From contig JAECUM010001890.1 of NCBI GenBank assembly GCA_016617855.1, forward strand, positions 1 through 64,000: a DNA stretch of 64,000 nucleotides, in the 5' to 3' direction. Below the pieces are notes generated by a model that saw only the letters and a list, made by a program, of their open reading frames with translations, had not been told where the DNA came from and did no database searches. Source of the DNA: Megalonaias nervosa. Taxonomy: Eukaryota > Mollusca > Bivalvia > Unionida > Unionidae. The position numbers and the translations under genes were made by a program. Every line of letters begins with the position of its first letter. The first letter of the stretch is position 1. Of this stretch, positions 1 through 10,767 are shown piece by piece.

Positions 1-405
1 TTGATTTTCCAGTTGTCCAATTTTGATTTACTCGATGCTGCTACGCGATTAAATATAAAAAATTTCAGAGGTGTTCTTATGCGTGATCAATTACCACACA
101 AACCAAACTCGATTGACACCGGTATCATTAATTTCGATAAAAACTCTGGCCATAGTACTCACTGGGTTGCTTACGCGATTGATCCACGTGGAATTGTTTA
201 TTTCGACTCGTACGGACTGGCACCACCAAAATAATTTCTAAAGTATGTCAGCGGCGATATTCCAATCTGGTATTCAACGTTACCAACACAAACATTAACG
301 GATCCACCAATATGTGGCCGTGAAGCACTAGCAGTACTTGATGCTGTATCAAGATCAGAGAATCCACCTCATAAAGCTGTACATGAATACACCGTAACAA
401 AGTGA
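1..405 (+). pseudogene. Adenain-like cysteine protease (C48 type), partial, frameshifted
   Basis: This is the maturation protease that cuts capsid precursors in adenovirus-like viruses and Polintons. The open frame enters from before the window. The catalytic His lies in the THWVAY motif (about 160-175) and the Asp in YFDSYGL (about 200-222). The frame stops at 234, but the C-terminal part continues in another frame to the stop at 403-405. That part carries a PICGREAL motif whose Cys is the expected nucleophile. One frameshift near 225-240 therefore separates His/Asp from Cys. Element B has a homologue with the same start motif (LSNFD) and the same order of catalytic residues. The fibre gene follows 34 bp downstream on the same strand. 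Confidence 0.85.
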
Positions 406-439
406 CGGAGTTCTGTTTTAAATAATCGCTAATCGTATA

Positions 440-1430
440 ATGGTAGATATTTACGGAAGATCAGCTAAAACCCGAACCCGAACAGAGTTCGGACCAGATG
501 AAGGTTTACTTAAGCGAGTAACAAGGCAGATAAATGATGAATTATCTGACCTACTCAGTCTTGCCAACGTTGATCCAAACAAACTTGGTATATTTCAAAA
601 CCGTGAAGGAAAATTGAAGACGAGTAATATTTCAATCAACGATATTATTATTCGTAATCGATTATCGCGAGAAGGTCTTATTGCTGTATATGACAGAGAG
701 GGCAGACTTGTTCCTAGTGGTATTATTGCAGTGTCGATCAATGATAGGTTGTCAATATTCGGTGATACCATGCATGGAGCTCTCAACATGAATAAAAATA
801 AAATTACCAACGTAGGAGAACCAACAGATAATCTCGACACTGCAACGAAGAAATATGTCGATTATAAGGAAATTCCAGTGACAACTTCGTTAGCTACAAT
901 CAACAATGGAATGACCACACTCAAACCTGATTTTACTAATCAAGTACAACTGTTTCTGAATTTTCGCAGAAACGTAAACAGAACCATTAATGAATCTTTT
1001 GGAAGTCCACCAACCGTTGACATAAATCTCACCGATATAAATGCGAAAATCAACGATATTATCAGTGGAATTCCTAATATCATCAATAAAACCAATCTCG
1101 TTAAAGTTCCGCATAAACAAATTAACAATATCGTATACACAGTGTCATCAAGATCATCAACATGGACATCGCAAAATAACACTATTAAACATACCGCGGA
1201 GGTCACTGGTGTGTATAGACAGTCCGTATTTAGTTCTGCAAAATTTAGGATATTTACTACATTTCCATGGCGTCATTCAACCAATAATTTTTTCTGGAAC
1301 CGTGTCTGTTATATTAAATAAAGATACCGAAGAAACTTTTATATTGGAACCATCTGATAAAAATTTAACCTCGGCGTCTTACTGGTGGTGTCTGGAATTT
1401 GTCGCCGAAACACCTCAATTAATTATTTAA
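440..1430 (+). pseudogene. Fibre-like protein with phage-tail-fibre repeat
   Basis: The frame opens at 440 and stops at 1321. The C-terminal part continues in a second frame to 1430, so there is a frameshift between about 1230 and 1300. Near residues 110-140 is a unit of the kind GDTMHGALNMNKNKITN followed by a DTATKKYVDY motif. It closely resembles the 'G.....NMN.NKI....P....DA.NK.YVD' repeats of tail fibres and of the fibre gene in element B. The region after it (about residues 150-210) looks helical or coiled, and the end would form a head domain. A role in host attachment is inferred from this repeat and from the neighbouring virion genes. It sits between the protease and the membrane protein. 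Confidence 0.6.
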
Positions 1431-1439
1431 TGTAGTATA

Positions 1440-1913
1440 ATGATCGACGTTCAGCGATACAGATATAATCAAGTATGTGCGTGGCAAACTAAACTAAAAA
1501 ATATCATCGACGATTATACAATAAAAGTGAAAAAACATCGAAGAAGCGTGGTTGTCGTTGACATAGTTGTCTATTCAGTTTCTGTGCTCATTGCTGGAAA
1601 CGTCGTAATATTATCAACACTGACAGCGTCAGTGACTGCGCCTGTAGTTGTAACGATTATCGTTTCATCCGCAACAACTATCGCGGGTGTTTTTAGTATT
1701 ATTGCAAAGGAGATAGATACATGCACGAACACAAAATTACACGAGTATGTGGTAAAATTACATACAGCAACAACAGCATATTCCAAACTATCATGGGTGA
1801 TTTCTTCGTCGTTCAACGATGGCAGAATATTCGATGAAGAATTCAGCACGATGGTAAAAATCTACAATGAAGTATTGGACGAAAATACTGAAGAAATCAG
1901 GGATTTAGAATAA
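1440..1913 (+). CDS. Small membrane protein, unknown function
   Basis: This is an intact 157-codon frame starting 10 bp after the fibre gene. About 45 polar residues are followed by two hydrophobic stretches (about residues 38-60 and 65-90, rich in Val, Ile, Ser and Thr) separated by a short turn. A hydrophilic, acidic C-terminus ends in EEIRDLE. This predicts a hairpin membrane protein, perhaps of the virion or host membrane. I do not recognise a family. A decayed homologue with the same layout (short N-terminus, hydrophobic pair, acidic tail) occurs at about 12.9-13.3 kb, which shows that the gene is a real conserved component of this lineage. Confidence 0.6.
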   Translation: MIDVQRYRYNQVCAWQTKLKNIIDDYTIKVKKHRRSVVVVDIVVYSVSVLIAGNVVILSTLTASVTAPVVVTIIVSSATTIAGVFSIIAKEIDTCTNTKLHEYVVKLHTATTAYSKLSWVISSSFNDGRIFDEEFSTMVKIYNEVLDENTEEIRDLE

Positions 1914-1926
1914 TAATAGTATAATA

Positions 1927-3404
1927 ATGACAACGTCGCTGGCTGAGTCCGTGATTATGTCCTCGACAGCGTGGAGGGGATTGCTACAGAAAATCGTCAC
2001 TAATACTGCTCCGGTAGGAACTATAATATCAGCGAGTTCAACTAATCCTGAATTCAGTATTAATTTTCCGACCGCAATTCCCGCAAAAGAAATTGCATTA
2101 GCGCAATTCCGGGTTTATTATAGTTGGCCAAATATTAGGTCAAAATCATTCGGTGGACTACAACGAAATAATTCATTAGTATTTGCAAATAAAACAAACC
2201 CGATGGAACTCCTGATTGGCAAGTAGTCAGTATTCCAATGGGCAGTTATCAAATAGAACAGATCAATGAAGAATTCCAACGCCGAATTAAATCTATAACA
2301 GGAAAATAATCTAAAATCATTATTACGGTTTATGAACCAACATTATCAGCTGCGATAGAAATTCTTTCACCAGACTACGCCGTAGACATTTATCAGTCTT
2401 CAATCTGAACTGTGCTTGGTTGTCCCGAGATTGTGCCTGAATATCAAGGTCCACCAGAACCGACCAAAAAGGAATTTCTTACAACAGAAAAAAAGATTTA
2501 TAAAAATTTCAGAATATTATTATGGTAAACTTTTTCATAATCTTTCTTGGTTAAGACATTAGAATCCATTATTTAATAATGATAGCGATAGAACAAGATT
2601 CCTAAATATCCTAATGCAATAACTGATGTGGTATTGAAACCAATAGAAAAAGAAATTATTTATAAAGAACCGATTGACAAATATGTTACTCTGATTGATC
2701 TTGAATATAATCATAAAATTACTGATTTAAAGAATCTCTTTTTATCATTATCACAAATCTACAATGAAGATACAAAACAACAGATCATTGAAACAATACT
2801 ACATTTAAATAAATTTAGATCAGATCTGAATATTATTAATCAATACATTATCTTAAAAGAGATTGAAGAGGAAGAGTTTCACCCAAAAGTACGAGATGTT
2901 TTTCTTGATCATTATAAAATAACCAGAGAAAAATTACCAACATTTGTGATATCAGAACTCGATACAGACAGATTAAAAAGGAAACTCGGCGATGTTATCG
3001 ACAATTACTTTCCCAGAATACTCGAATCGTGGAGAAAAGTGGCCCCACCGCCAAGTATTCTCAGATACAACAACGATTCCTACGGTGGACGTCGTCATGT
3101 TTCGCCGGACATCGACAATATAACATCAATGATCGCAGTCAATCTAGTGTGTGACGTCATTGATGGCAGTTATTAAGTTGACGCTGAAAAATCCAATCAA
3201 GCCCAGCAGGGATACATCTTATATTCATTTACCCCTCAAGTACCACCAGCGTATTTGATTGTATCAGAACCAATCAACGTTGTTTATCTAAAATGTCATA
3301 ATCCACTCTTATCGCGGATACATTTCAAACTTACTGACCAGACTGGACACTTATTGGACCTTAGGTCAGAAACATTAATTATAAATCTGCATGTACGTTC
3401 GTAG
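1927..3404 (+). pseudogene. Penton-like minor capsid protein, interrupted
   Basis: The N-terminal part (1927-2226) and the following short frames resemble the single-jelly-roll penton or minor capsid protein of Polintons. An IPMGSYQIEQIN motif near 2236-2270 corresponds to IPQGAYNVTDLN in element B. The C-terminal part (about 3110-3404) has the pattern YSF.P.VPP followed by LTDQTGHLLDL, matching LTDQSGLQLDL in the element B penton. Between them lies a long, mostly helical stretch (182-codon frame at 2628-3176), in frame with the C-terminal part across a single TAA. Several stops and frameshifts break the gene. Either the penton carries a large insertion or a separate gene has been fused in. 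The end is the stop at 3402-3404. Confidence 0.55.
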
Positions 3405-3482
3405 AAAACACCAAGCAAAAAAAATGTCAGAATAAAATATTTTTTTTTACCCATCATTATATTCTTCACTTAGTTACGGGGG

Positions 3483-3980
3483 TCAGAAATGAATTATCCC
3501 TCTTGTCACGTTGCAGGTGACACAATTGGTTTCGTTGTCAACGTCACTACAGTCACTTTCACCATCGGTGCTATTAGTACCGGAGTCACACTCGTCGTTA
3601 TCTTTCGCCAGTAACTCTTCCGCAACTTCATTCGCGGACATAATATCTCTCAGCTGTTTAATACGAGCGTGTACAAGTCTTTCTGTTTCGTATTCATGAA
3701 ATAATTCTGTTTTAACCTTTTCGATGTACCATGAAAGGGGAACAAATAGTTTCACCTGTGTGTCTGTAATTGCCGCCAATGATTGTAACATCGCCAGTTG
3801 GATCAGCTTTATGAATCTGTAATCGGAGGGTAACGTATATCTTTTCTCGGATTTTCGAGATTGTAATGATTCAAAATCACGCATAATTTTTTCAGGATCA
3901 AGTTCATCAGATATTTTTATACCGTTGTGTTGTAATTGCTTAATAGCAACAATAATAGCATTAATATTTTCATGATTCAT
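3483..3980 (-). CDS. Unknown 165-residue protein with acidic Cys-containing tail
   Basis: This is an uninterrupted minus-strand frame in a region where most genes are broken. The first 120 residues are helix-rich and amphipathic. Residues 125-150 are strongly acidic (runs of Asp, Glu, Ser). A CVTC pair sits near the end. No family is recognised. It faces the penton gene tail to tail, with about 80 bp between the two stops. The integrity of the frame and its conserved element-like base composition suggest a real gene. A regulatory role is only a guess from the acidic tail. Confidence 0.45.
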   Translation of the reverse strand: MNHENINAIIVAIKQLQHNGIKISDELDPEKIMRDFESLQSRKSEKRYTLPSDYRFIKLIQLAMLQSLAAITDTQVKLFVPLSWYIEKVKTELFHEYETERLVHARIKQLRDIMSANEVAEELLAKDNDECDSGTNSTDGESDCSDVDNETNCVTCNVTRGIIHF

Positions 3981-4460
3981 TATATGATAAATATTTGTTT
4001 AAATAAAAAATATTTCTGAATAAAATAAAAATATATTTCTGAATTCTGAATAAAAATAAATATAAATATTATTTCTGAATAAATTAATATATTTTATATT
4101 AGAAATAGTTGACAAAATAAACAGCAGCGGTGACGATCGGTCTACCATTTCGCGGGTCCCTTCATTGCCAGTAAAGTCTTTACCATGAAGTCTATCATTG
4201 ATTCTTTGATCATTGATTCTTTGATTCTCTTCATTCTCTTATGACCCACAGGCACTTCATGAGACCTTTTCGTCTGGAGAACATTCTTTCTGAATGTCCT
4301 TGTATGGGTACCCTTCAGTGTCAAGGTTACGAGCTCACATCACCCTGCTGTTTATTTTAGGGGCGTCAGCGCATAGACACACCCCCATTGACAGATTCAA
4401 TGCGAATTCCTAATGTGCGAAACGAAATATTAGAAATTCAGAGGGCTGTCTAGGAATATC
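3981..4460. other. AT-rich gap without recognisable gene
   Basis: An AT-rich stretch of repeated 'tttctgaataaa' blocks (3990-4090) is followed by a short basic minus-strand frame (4142-4324) containing a 2x short tandem repeat around 4190-4225. I see no supportable gene here. Confidence 0.4.
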
Positions 4461-4690
4461 AATTTCATGTAACCCAACCCCAAATCAAACCCCAGGGTAA
4501 ATGCAAAACGGCACTCACCACGTTGTTCAACGTGGCAAGGGGTACATGAAATTTCTGGCTAACCCAATTATTAACAAAATAGCATATTAATCGTCTCCAC
4601 CGAAATGTCAGTCATGGGATTCGAACTCAAGACCTCTAGTATGAGAGCCAGACGCACAAACCACTACACTATGAGCTTCGGTTATAAGTA
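4460..4690 (-). repeat. tRNA-derived SINE fragment
   Basis: Read on the minus strand, 4600-4690 begins with a tRNA-like head. A box A-like segment (agtgtagtggtttgtgcg) is followed about 35 bp later by a box B-like segment (gagttcgaatcccat). A non-tRNA body continues to about 4460. The cloverleaf is imperfect, and there is no clean anticodon stem or CCA end, so this is a SINE or tRNA pseudogene rather than a tRNA gene. It lies in the non-coding gap of element A. Confidence 0.5.
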
Positions 4691-5309
4691 TATGTTTCAA
4701 AAATAATTATATAGTTACATAGCCTTGACCGAGTCAAGTGTGATATACACTATTAGATTCTGTGATAAACAGATTCTGAATAACATATAAAATAAATCGC
4801 GAAAATCTGCAATTTTACACATTTTAGCCACTTCTGACCTGGTTGAAAATACTGTATTATCAACCGTAACAGTGTTACGGGATGAACTATGTAGCAATAA
4901 TGCATGGATCGATATATTCCAGTTTTATCCGCATGCTACAGTCTAAAAAAAAATCGATAATGACTATATCGCACACACGACTTATGTAAAATCTGAAAAA
5001 TCTACTATAGCGCGGTTCGTTGTGATTTTATCACGGAATTCAGACTTTTATGCTTGATCATATGAAATACGCAGATTCCTCAGACTTCAATGTTTGAGGG
5101 ATTATAGACATATATATATTACTGAATATAAACGAGTAGTCATGTACGCAATAACAAAAGGGAGACAGCTGCGCATTTACTTTATCAGCGATGACAGAGT
5201 TATCTCCCTTCATTGTGCATACCGAAATTTGATCTTTTGTTCGAATTTTTTCGAATATACTGATTTATATATATTATTTGCAACAAAACGTACTGAAGGC
5301 ATGCAAATA
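4691..5309. other. Non-coding gap, no feature recognised
   Basis: This is AT-rich sequence with only short unsupported frames between the SINE fragment and the HNH fossil. I could not tell whether it is decayed element A sequence or inserted host repeat. Confidence 0.4.
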
Positions 5310-6031
5310 TCAAAATATTTTGGCAGCAGCATTCATCGATGGAAAAATTATCTCTTCATCTGTATCTGTATTTGTGGATATAACCGACTTAGGAGATTTA
5401 TCACTATAACCGGTTCTTCCTGATATACAATTCTGACTCTGTGCAACAATTCGTAAATTTCCTAAAGAATTATCTTTCGGGTCTGAATTAATGTGATCGA
5501 TTACAAGTCCATCTTCGATGACCCCATGCTAACACTCTAATACGAATCTATGAGATAAATATATTTTATTCCCAGCACGAAACACGAAATAACCAGTATT
5601 AATGACAGGACCGATTGATTTTTTAATCTGCAGTTCCTGATTACACCATCTCGAGGTGTCTCATAATTCTTGATAATGGGATGTTTCACAAATTTATTTT
5701 CCTCCATTTATATATTAATATTATTTGTCTAAATTGTTATTTTGAAACCTGGCGAGATAGTCTTCGGCAGTCTTTATGGGAGATATCAGGGGGTTATATT
5801 TTATTTTTATCATAATATCGTTTCAGCTCTCTGTATCTTTTACCACCACATTGTACACACAACTGAGTTTTTCCTCGTACACCAACACTGCATCGTAAAC
5901 ACGGTTTCGGTCCTTGACTCTCTCTCCGAAAGTTTTGCATGTGGATACCACAGAATTCATTTACGCGTGATTTATTACAAGAAAGAGAAAATCCTATCAT
6001 TAACCACTTGAATTTCTTATTTGCTTGTATC

Positions 6032-6033
<2 letters not shown>
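5310..6033 (-). pseudogene. HNH homing-endonuclease-like gene with NUMOD1 module, decayed
   Basis: On the minus strand, 5660-5310 encodes a near-continuous HNH nuclease domain with one TAG. It runs SHRFVLEC..HG, then DGLVIDHINSDPKDN with SLGNLRIV, the classic H-N-H of HNH_3 enzymes. Next comes EEIIFPSMNAAAKIF, the start of a NUMOD1 DNA-binding module, and the frame stops at 5310. Upstream on the same strand (6033-5794) a 79-codon frame carries CLRC...CVQC zinc-ligand pairs, a plausible N-terminal zinc finger of the same gene. The two parts are separated by frameshifts. Such enzymes cut DNA at long sites and often spread by homing. The gene starts 111 bp from, and divergent to, the element A polymerase start, the same place as in element B. 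Confidence 0.65.

Positions 6034-6103
<70 letters not shown>
6034..6103. repeat. (TA)n tract in the divergent HNH/polB spacer
   Basis: About 35 uninterrupted TA units fill most of the 111-bp spacer between the HNH gene start and the polymerase ATG. This could be a degenerated bidirectional AT-rich promoter that expanded, or a simple microsatellite insertion. Confidence 0.9.
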
Positions 6104-6110
<7 letters not shown>

Positions 6111-6144
6111 TCTAATTAAAGATATATTTTCCCTTAATTATAGC

Positions 6145-9100
6145 ATGGAGGAATTTGAGAGATTATCCACAAATGAACCTTCCAGGGCAAGATTTGATCT
6201 TGACAAACTAACAAAATCTAAATTTAATTTTCGATGCAAGATCTAGCTTTGATAAGTAGCGATATAACTGATCGTATCCGTAAAGCTAAAAAGGAATTTC
6301 ACAACGATGGTGCGGCTCATACTTGGTCAACATTCAGAATTATTGCCGACATCAGCGGTATTGCTGATACCAGAATGAATGACGAACGAGAAAGAAATAT
6401 TATCAAGTATCTCGACAATCAAAGATATTTTATTCTGGTAAAATTTATTGTGCAGACAGACGATGACATTTGGATTATCCGTGATAAACGTGACCCTGTA
6501 CGACTTCATACTGGAAATAATACTGTTATGTTAAATAAAAATTCCAAACCAGGAACACTGACTGGTATTGATAAACTGTGTTATGAACGAGAATATCCTG
6601 TAACTGCAGTTGTTTATGCGATATATCCGCTAAATTATAAACCTAGCGTTAATAATTTCAAACCAATGATATTGTGCCGCTTAAATTGCGTAGCTGAGCG
6701 AGTTAAAGAACATTTCTCAAAAGCAATACGCGGAAACGGTTTAACTGATCTAAGACGTAAAAAAATAAATAATTGGGCAGAAACAGTCAAAGATACCGGA
6801 GCGTCTATCAGCGACGTTGCTAACCTAGAAAAGAAATTAAAATTCCCAATAACAGTGAAGACACTAACAGGAGAGATTTTGTATGCATCGAAATATATAT
6901 CAAGAGGAACTCCAATAACAATTATTGATCATAATGCACACGCATGGACATCCGCGGTAACAATATTTCCACGTGATAGAACAATTAAATTTTACAGCGA
7001 TTATATATTCGACGCTATCAGAAATATTAGTAAGAGTGACCCTGTATCGGTATGGTTATTTCGAAGCTCAGAATCCATATATTATGATCAGTTTGTATGA
7101 CCTAGCGGTGACATTTATCGTACAGAATCACTCCACGAAGAAATGAAAAATATTGCTCGGAAATATACCCCCCCCCCTTGACGATTTCAAGGACGAAGTC
7201 AAGGATGAACAATTACTAAAAAACTGTTTCACCGTTCCATCGGTTGCTGTCCACGCTGCTCAGGAAAATAATTCATGGAAACCGACACGATTGGAATTTC
7301 TTGAAGATATCCAGCACAGTTGTGTCGAATACGGACATGGTGGATTGTGGAATACAAAATACGATTATAGCGATATCATATCGGTTGATATGGTAGCGTG
7401 TTATCCTGGAAGTTTTCTTGGATACGGAGAATGTTCTGAATACTTTAAAACATTCGGACATCCCACACACGAGATGACCAGAGTTGCGATAAACGGACTC
7501 TTACCAAATTTTAACTTAACTGGATTTGCTTGTATAGAGTCATTCGAGTTTGCGGAAGATCTGCATCCAGTTGTTTATGCGTGGTTTGGAAGACATTTCT
7601 CAGAAAAATATTGGGCTCCAACTGTATTATTGCGATATATGCTTGATACTGGAATTTTAGTGTCGTTGAAAGTAAATGAAGCCATTATTTCGTATCGTCC
7701 GCAGAAACAAGTTTGGTTACCACAACAAAAGAAATATCCCCCTGATGAAAATCCGGATGAAAATCCTGATATGATCGATAATGAAAATAAAATTGCAAAA
7801 GATCTTGGTAGAAAAATAATTGGTAAATTTACTCAAGGAGGATCATATGACCATAAACGAATGTGTACAAGATTAATTATGGACGATGCTGAACTCGATT
7901 TTATAATTGCTGATACAACGGAAAAAAACACATTTGTGAGTCGGAGTAATGCTTATTTATCAGACGGGTCTAAATTAGGTACAATCGTGAGCTATATTGA
8001 TGGTGAGTCACCGCAATTTACTCATTTAAGATCGTCGATGCTAGCTTACGTTTCGATAAATTTGATGTCAATGATAAACAGATTCCCCCGTTACGCGGTC
8101 AGAGTTGCCACGGATTCATTTTATATAAATAAAAAAATATTTAGATTTGCTAAAACCGCTACTCGCCAATGACGAATGGGGATCATGGAGAATAAAACAG
8201 GAAAATATACTTGACTATTCCGTATCTGCAGACGTTGAAATCAAGGAAATATATTACAGCAATGACAATCAAATATTAAAATCAACAGCACCATCTGTGT
8301 TTGATCCTGTGGCAAGACATTAAACCGCTTATCTCAATGGGCCTGGAGGTTCTGGAAAAACAACACGTGCCTTTGAATTATTTCGGCACGGTACTTCGTA
8401 CTGCGCTGATATGATTGTGCTGACACCTACACACAGACTAGCCAGAGAAATAAATGAACGAGGAGCAAAATCTCAAACTTATCATGGTTTCTTCAGATGG
8501 TGTGGAGATACGTGGACACCTGATCTAATGGGTGAAAAATATATACCCCGGATTATCATCTGGGATGAAATTTGTACTGTGTCGTTAGAAACATTAAAAA
8601 TATTTCTTGATTGGTTACTGACAGCGAATACTGCTGAGATAGTGTGCTGCGATCATGGTCAACCGCAACCTTTTGTTGGTCAGTCTCCACACGAGTGGTT
8701 AAAAACATTTGTGGATTACTTTGAGGAGATAACTGACGATCATAGAGCTATTGATGAACCCCTGAGAGAATTTAAAAGATTAATCAGACTACAGCCAGAT
8801 AGAATACAATGTGATATAATGCTTGAAATAATTCCGGAAACTCCCGTGAATAATTTTTGGAATTTATGGAGACCAGATGAGTTAATAGTTGCGAGTAGAA
8901 AAATAGTTCGCGATGAATTGCAAGAAAAATTATTTTTGTCACATAAAGAAAAATTTTCAAATCTACCTGTACCATTGTGTTATCGCCCAGAAGATATTCG
9001 ACGACAGAATATTGAAGTTGAAATTCCAGGAACAAATGAAATACAAAATCTTGTATTAAATGATATTGTTTTGGGTGTTGTTGATGTTGTTGAGAGCGCG

Positions 9101-9597
9101 TTGAGCATGGATAAATCGCCGTGGAAGCTAGGATATGCTATAACGATTCATTCGTCACAAGGACTAACCTTTACTGATACAAATATTTGGATTGTCGATG
9201 ATAGAATCGAATGGTCAAATTTAGTTTATCTTGCAGTGTCTCGAGTTAGAAGAATATCTCAAATGCACAGGGTTAGTATGAATTTTACAGAAAATAATAA
9301 TCAAACTTTTAGCAATGGCGTAATAAGAAAAAACTATCTGGTTATAAGCAATGTGACCAAAAAAAAAAAAACAATCGCGACTTTGATATCAACGCTGAAT
9401 TTATTATAACACTAAAACAACGAAAGAATAATCATTGTGCAAGTTGTAACTGTAATATGCTATGGGAATATTCGAATAATAATCCAAGACAGTTCACCGT
9501 AGACAGAATTAATAGCAGTCTTGATCACACGCTCGAAAATGTGATGCTGACCTGTCTTGAATGTAATAGACGTAGGGGTGCCAGTTTACAAAAGTGA
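6145..9597 (+). pseudogene. Family B DNA polymerase fused to SF1 helicase and C-terminal HNH zinc domain
   Basis: The chain starts at ATG 6145 and shifts frame near 6230, at the C-run 7170-7178, near 8155 and at the A-run 9360-9372, with one TAA near 8321. Otherwise one protein of about 1150 residues can be followed. The polymerase palm motif A is VDMVACYPGSF (about 7385) and motif C is VATDSFYI, where DTDS would be usual. Without any intergenic gap the reading continues into an SF1 helicase: Walker A GPGGSGKTT (8340-8367), Walker B IIIWDEI, motif III GQPQP, motif V AITIHSSQG and motif VI AVSRVRR. After the A-run, a last segment (9410-9597) has CASC, VDRIN and CLECN, an HNH/zinc module. Known Polinton polymerases replicate the element by protein priming. 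The built-in helicase is unusual. Confidence 0.75.
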
Positions 9598-9604
9598 TCG
9601 CGGT

Positions 9605-9875
9605 GGTAATTGTGTGTTCGATTAAATCGTTCAACTATTGCCTGATCGCGATGAATTGCAGTATGTCCTCGTCTGATTTTGACATTATGTTGCTTCATCA
9701 AAGATGATACTGCACCAAGAAATTCTTTGCCAGGATCAGTCTGTAGTAGTTGTGGCCATCGCAAGGGTCCTCGTTGATAAATTCATTCCAACGCAGATGC
9801 AACTTCAGATGCTGTTTGAGTTGATAGCGGCTCTGCTTCTTTATCTCTACTTGCAACATCAACGACAGTTAACGC

Positions 9876-9949
<74 letters not shown>

Positions 9950-10215
9950 GATTGACCTCTACGTGTTTTAATAGTATCGTGTGGTAAAAACAAAATATCT
10001 GCTTAATGAACCTCATTGGGAACGCTGACATCAAAATGTGCATGCTGAATTTTTTTAGGTGAACGTAGATAGATTTGCCATATTGCCTGTCGTGCTAACC
10101 ACGCTGCAGCAACAGCACGTGAGACTTTTGCTGCTTCAGCAAGTATACTAATCGCTGTTCTGCCTCTCCAATATCCTCTTGGGCTATAGTAAACCGATTC
10201 CATTATAATAGTCAC
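9605..10215 (-). pseudogene. Retroviral-type (DDE) integrase, interrupted by a TA tract
   Basis: The N-terminal part (10215-10003) has the YYSPRGYW and AAKVS motifs typical of one Polinton-type integrase branch. A TAA replaces the codon after VPNEVH. The catalytic core follows: first Asp in LTVVDVASR (about 9850-9875), second Asp in LLQTDPGKEF (about 9735-9765) and Glu in AIVERFNRT (about 9610-9640). Between NEVH and TVVD lies a 67-bp TA tract that has broken the frame. A further frameshift lies near 9775. The C-terminus is not recognisable. The integrase would join element ends to the host target. It is convergent with the polymerase-helicase gene, with a gap of only a few bases. Confidence 0.8.
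9877..9943. repeat. (TA)n tract inside the integrase core
   Basis: An uninterrupted TA tract is bordered by acgcg and gcgcgt, and it splits the first catalytic Asp region of the integrase from its N-terminal part. Expansion of a short in-gene TA run, or insertion, inactivated the gene. Confidence 0.9.
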
Positions 10216-10219
10216 ATGA

Positions 10220-10743
10220 TTAATTACCAGCCCCTAGCATTAGTTTACCCTTCATAGCAGATTTCACCAGAAAACTAGCAAGTTTCTCTCTGAGAGATTT
10301 ATCAGGTATAGAATTTAACGCATGAATCAACTTCACATCTGCAATATGTCGTTGTTGTAAATCCTTGCTTTTATACGCGACATCATGAACATGACACGCT
10401 TGATCAATTGCATTTATTGGATACTCTCCAGGTCTTGGTTGATCTCGTTCATTAAGTCGAATATCAGGTCGGGTTCCAGGACCACAATAATTATATCCTG
10501 GCAAATGTTTTTCCCCGGATACTTCGCCCATGGAGTCCCTGGTAATTTTCTCAATGAAGTAGCGATATCACCTCCTGTTTTCGTAGACTTGTCCCTGATT
10601 TTATCACGGGAGATAAATCTGTATTTGTTTGTATCGCAATTTTCACACTTGCCTGTCAGTGCGCTTTTTTTATCTTTTGTTATTATTGTTGTTAATCCAC
10701 TGTTCCCACCAACGGTGGGGTGGGTGACTTGCATCGAACACAA
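10220..10743 (-). pseudogene. Zinc-ribbon plus phospholipase A2-like protein, one frameshift
   Basis: On the minus strand the N-terminal frame (10743-10414) has a CENC zinc-ligand pair preceded by a KSALTGK segment. It then reads LPGTPWAKYPG and shifts frame near 10515-10530 into EKHLPGYNYCGPGTR. The YCGPG loop is the calcium-binding motif and AIDQACHVHDVAY the His-Asp catalytic motif of the parvovirus VP1/Polinton type PLA2. This enzyme is thought to breach endosomal membranes during virion entry. The end at 10220 is a hydrophobic GAGN tail. The gene is divergent from the ATPase (24 bp between starts) and lies directly behind the integrase on the same strand. Confidence 0.75.
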
Positions 10744-10767
10744 TATAGATTCATATTATTTATTATT

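Noticed and set aside
4142..4324. 60-codon basic minus-strand frame as a core protein
   Set aside because: It has a short tandem repeat, no start context and no homologue in element B. Too weak to call.
9704..10043. Frames with long Tyr-Ile runs
   Set aside because: They are translations of the (TA)n tract inside the integrase.
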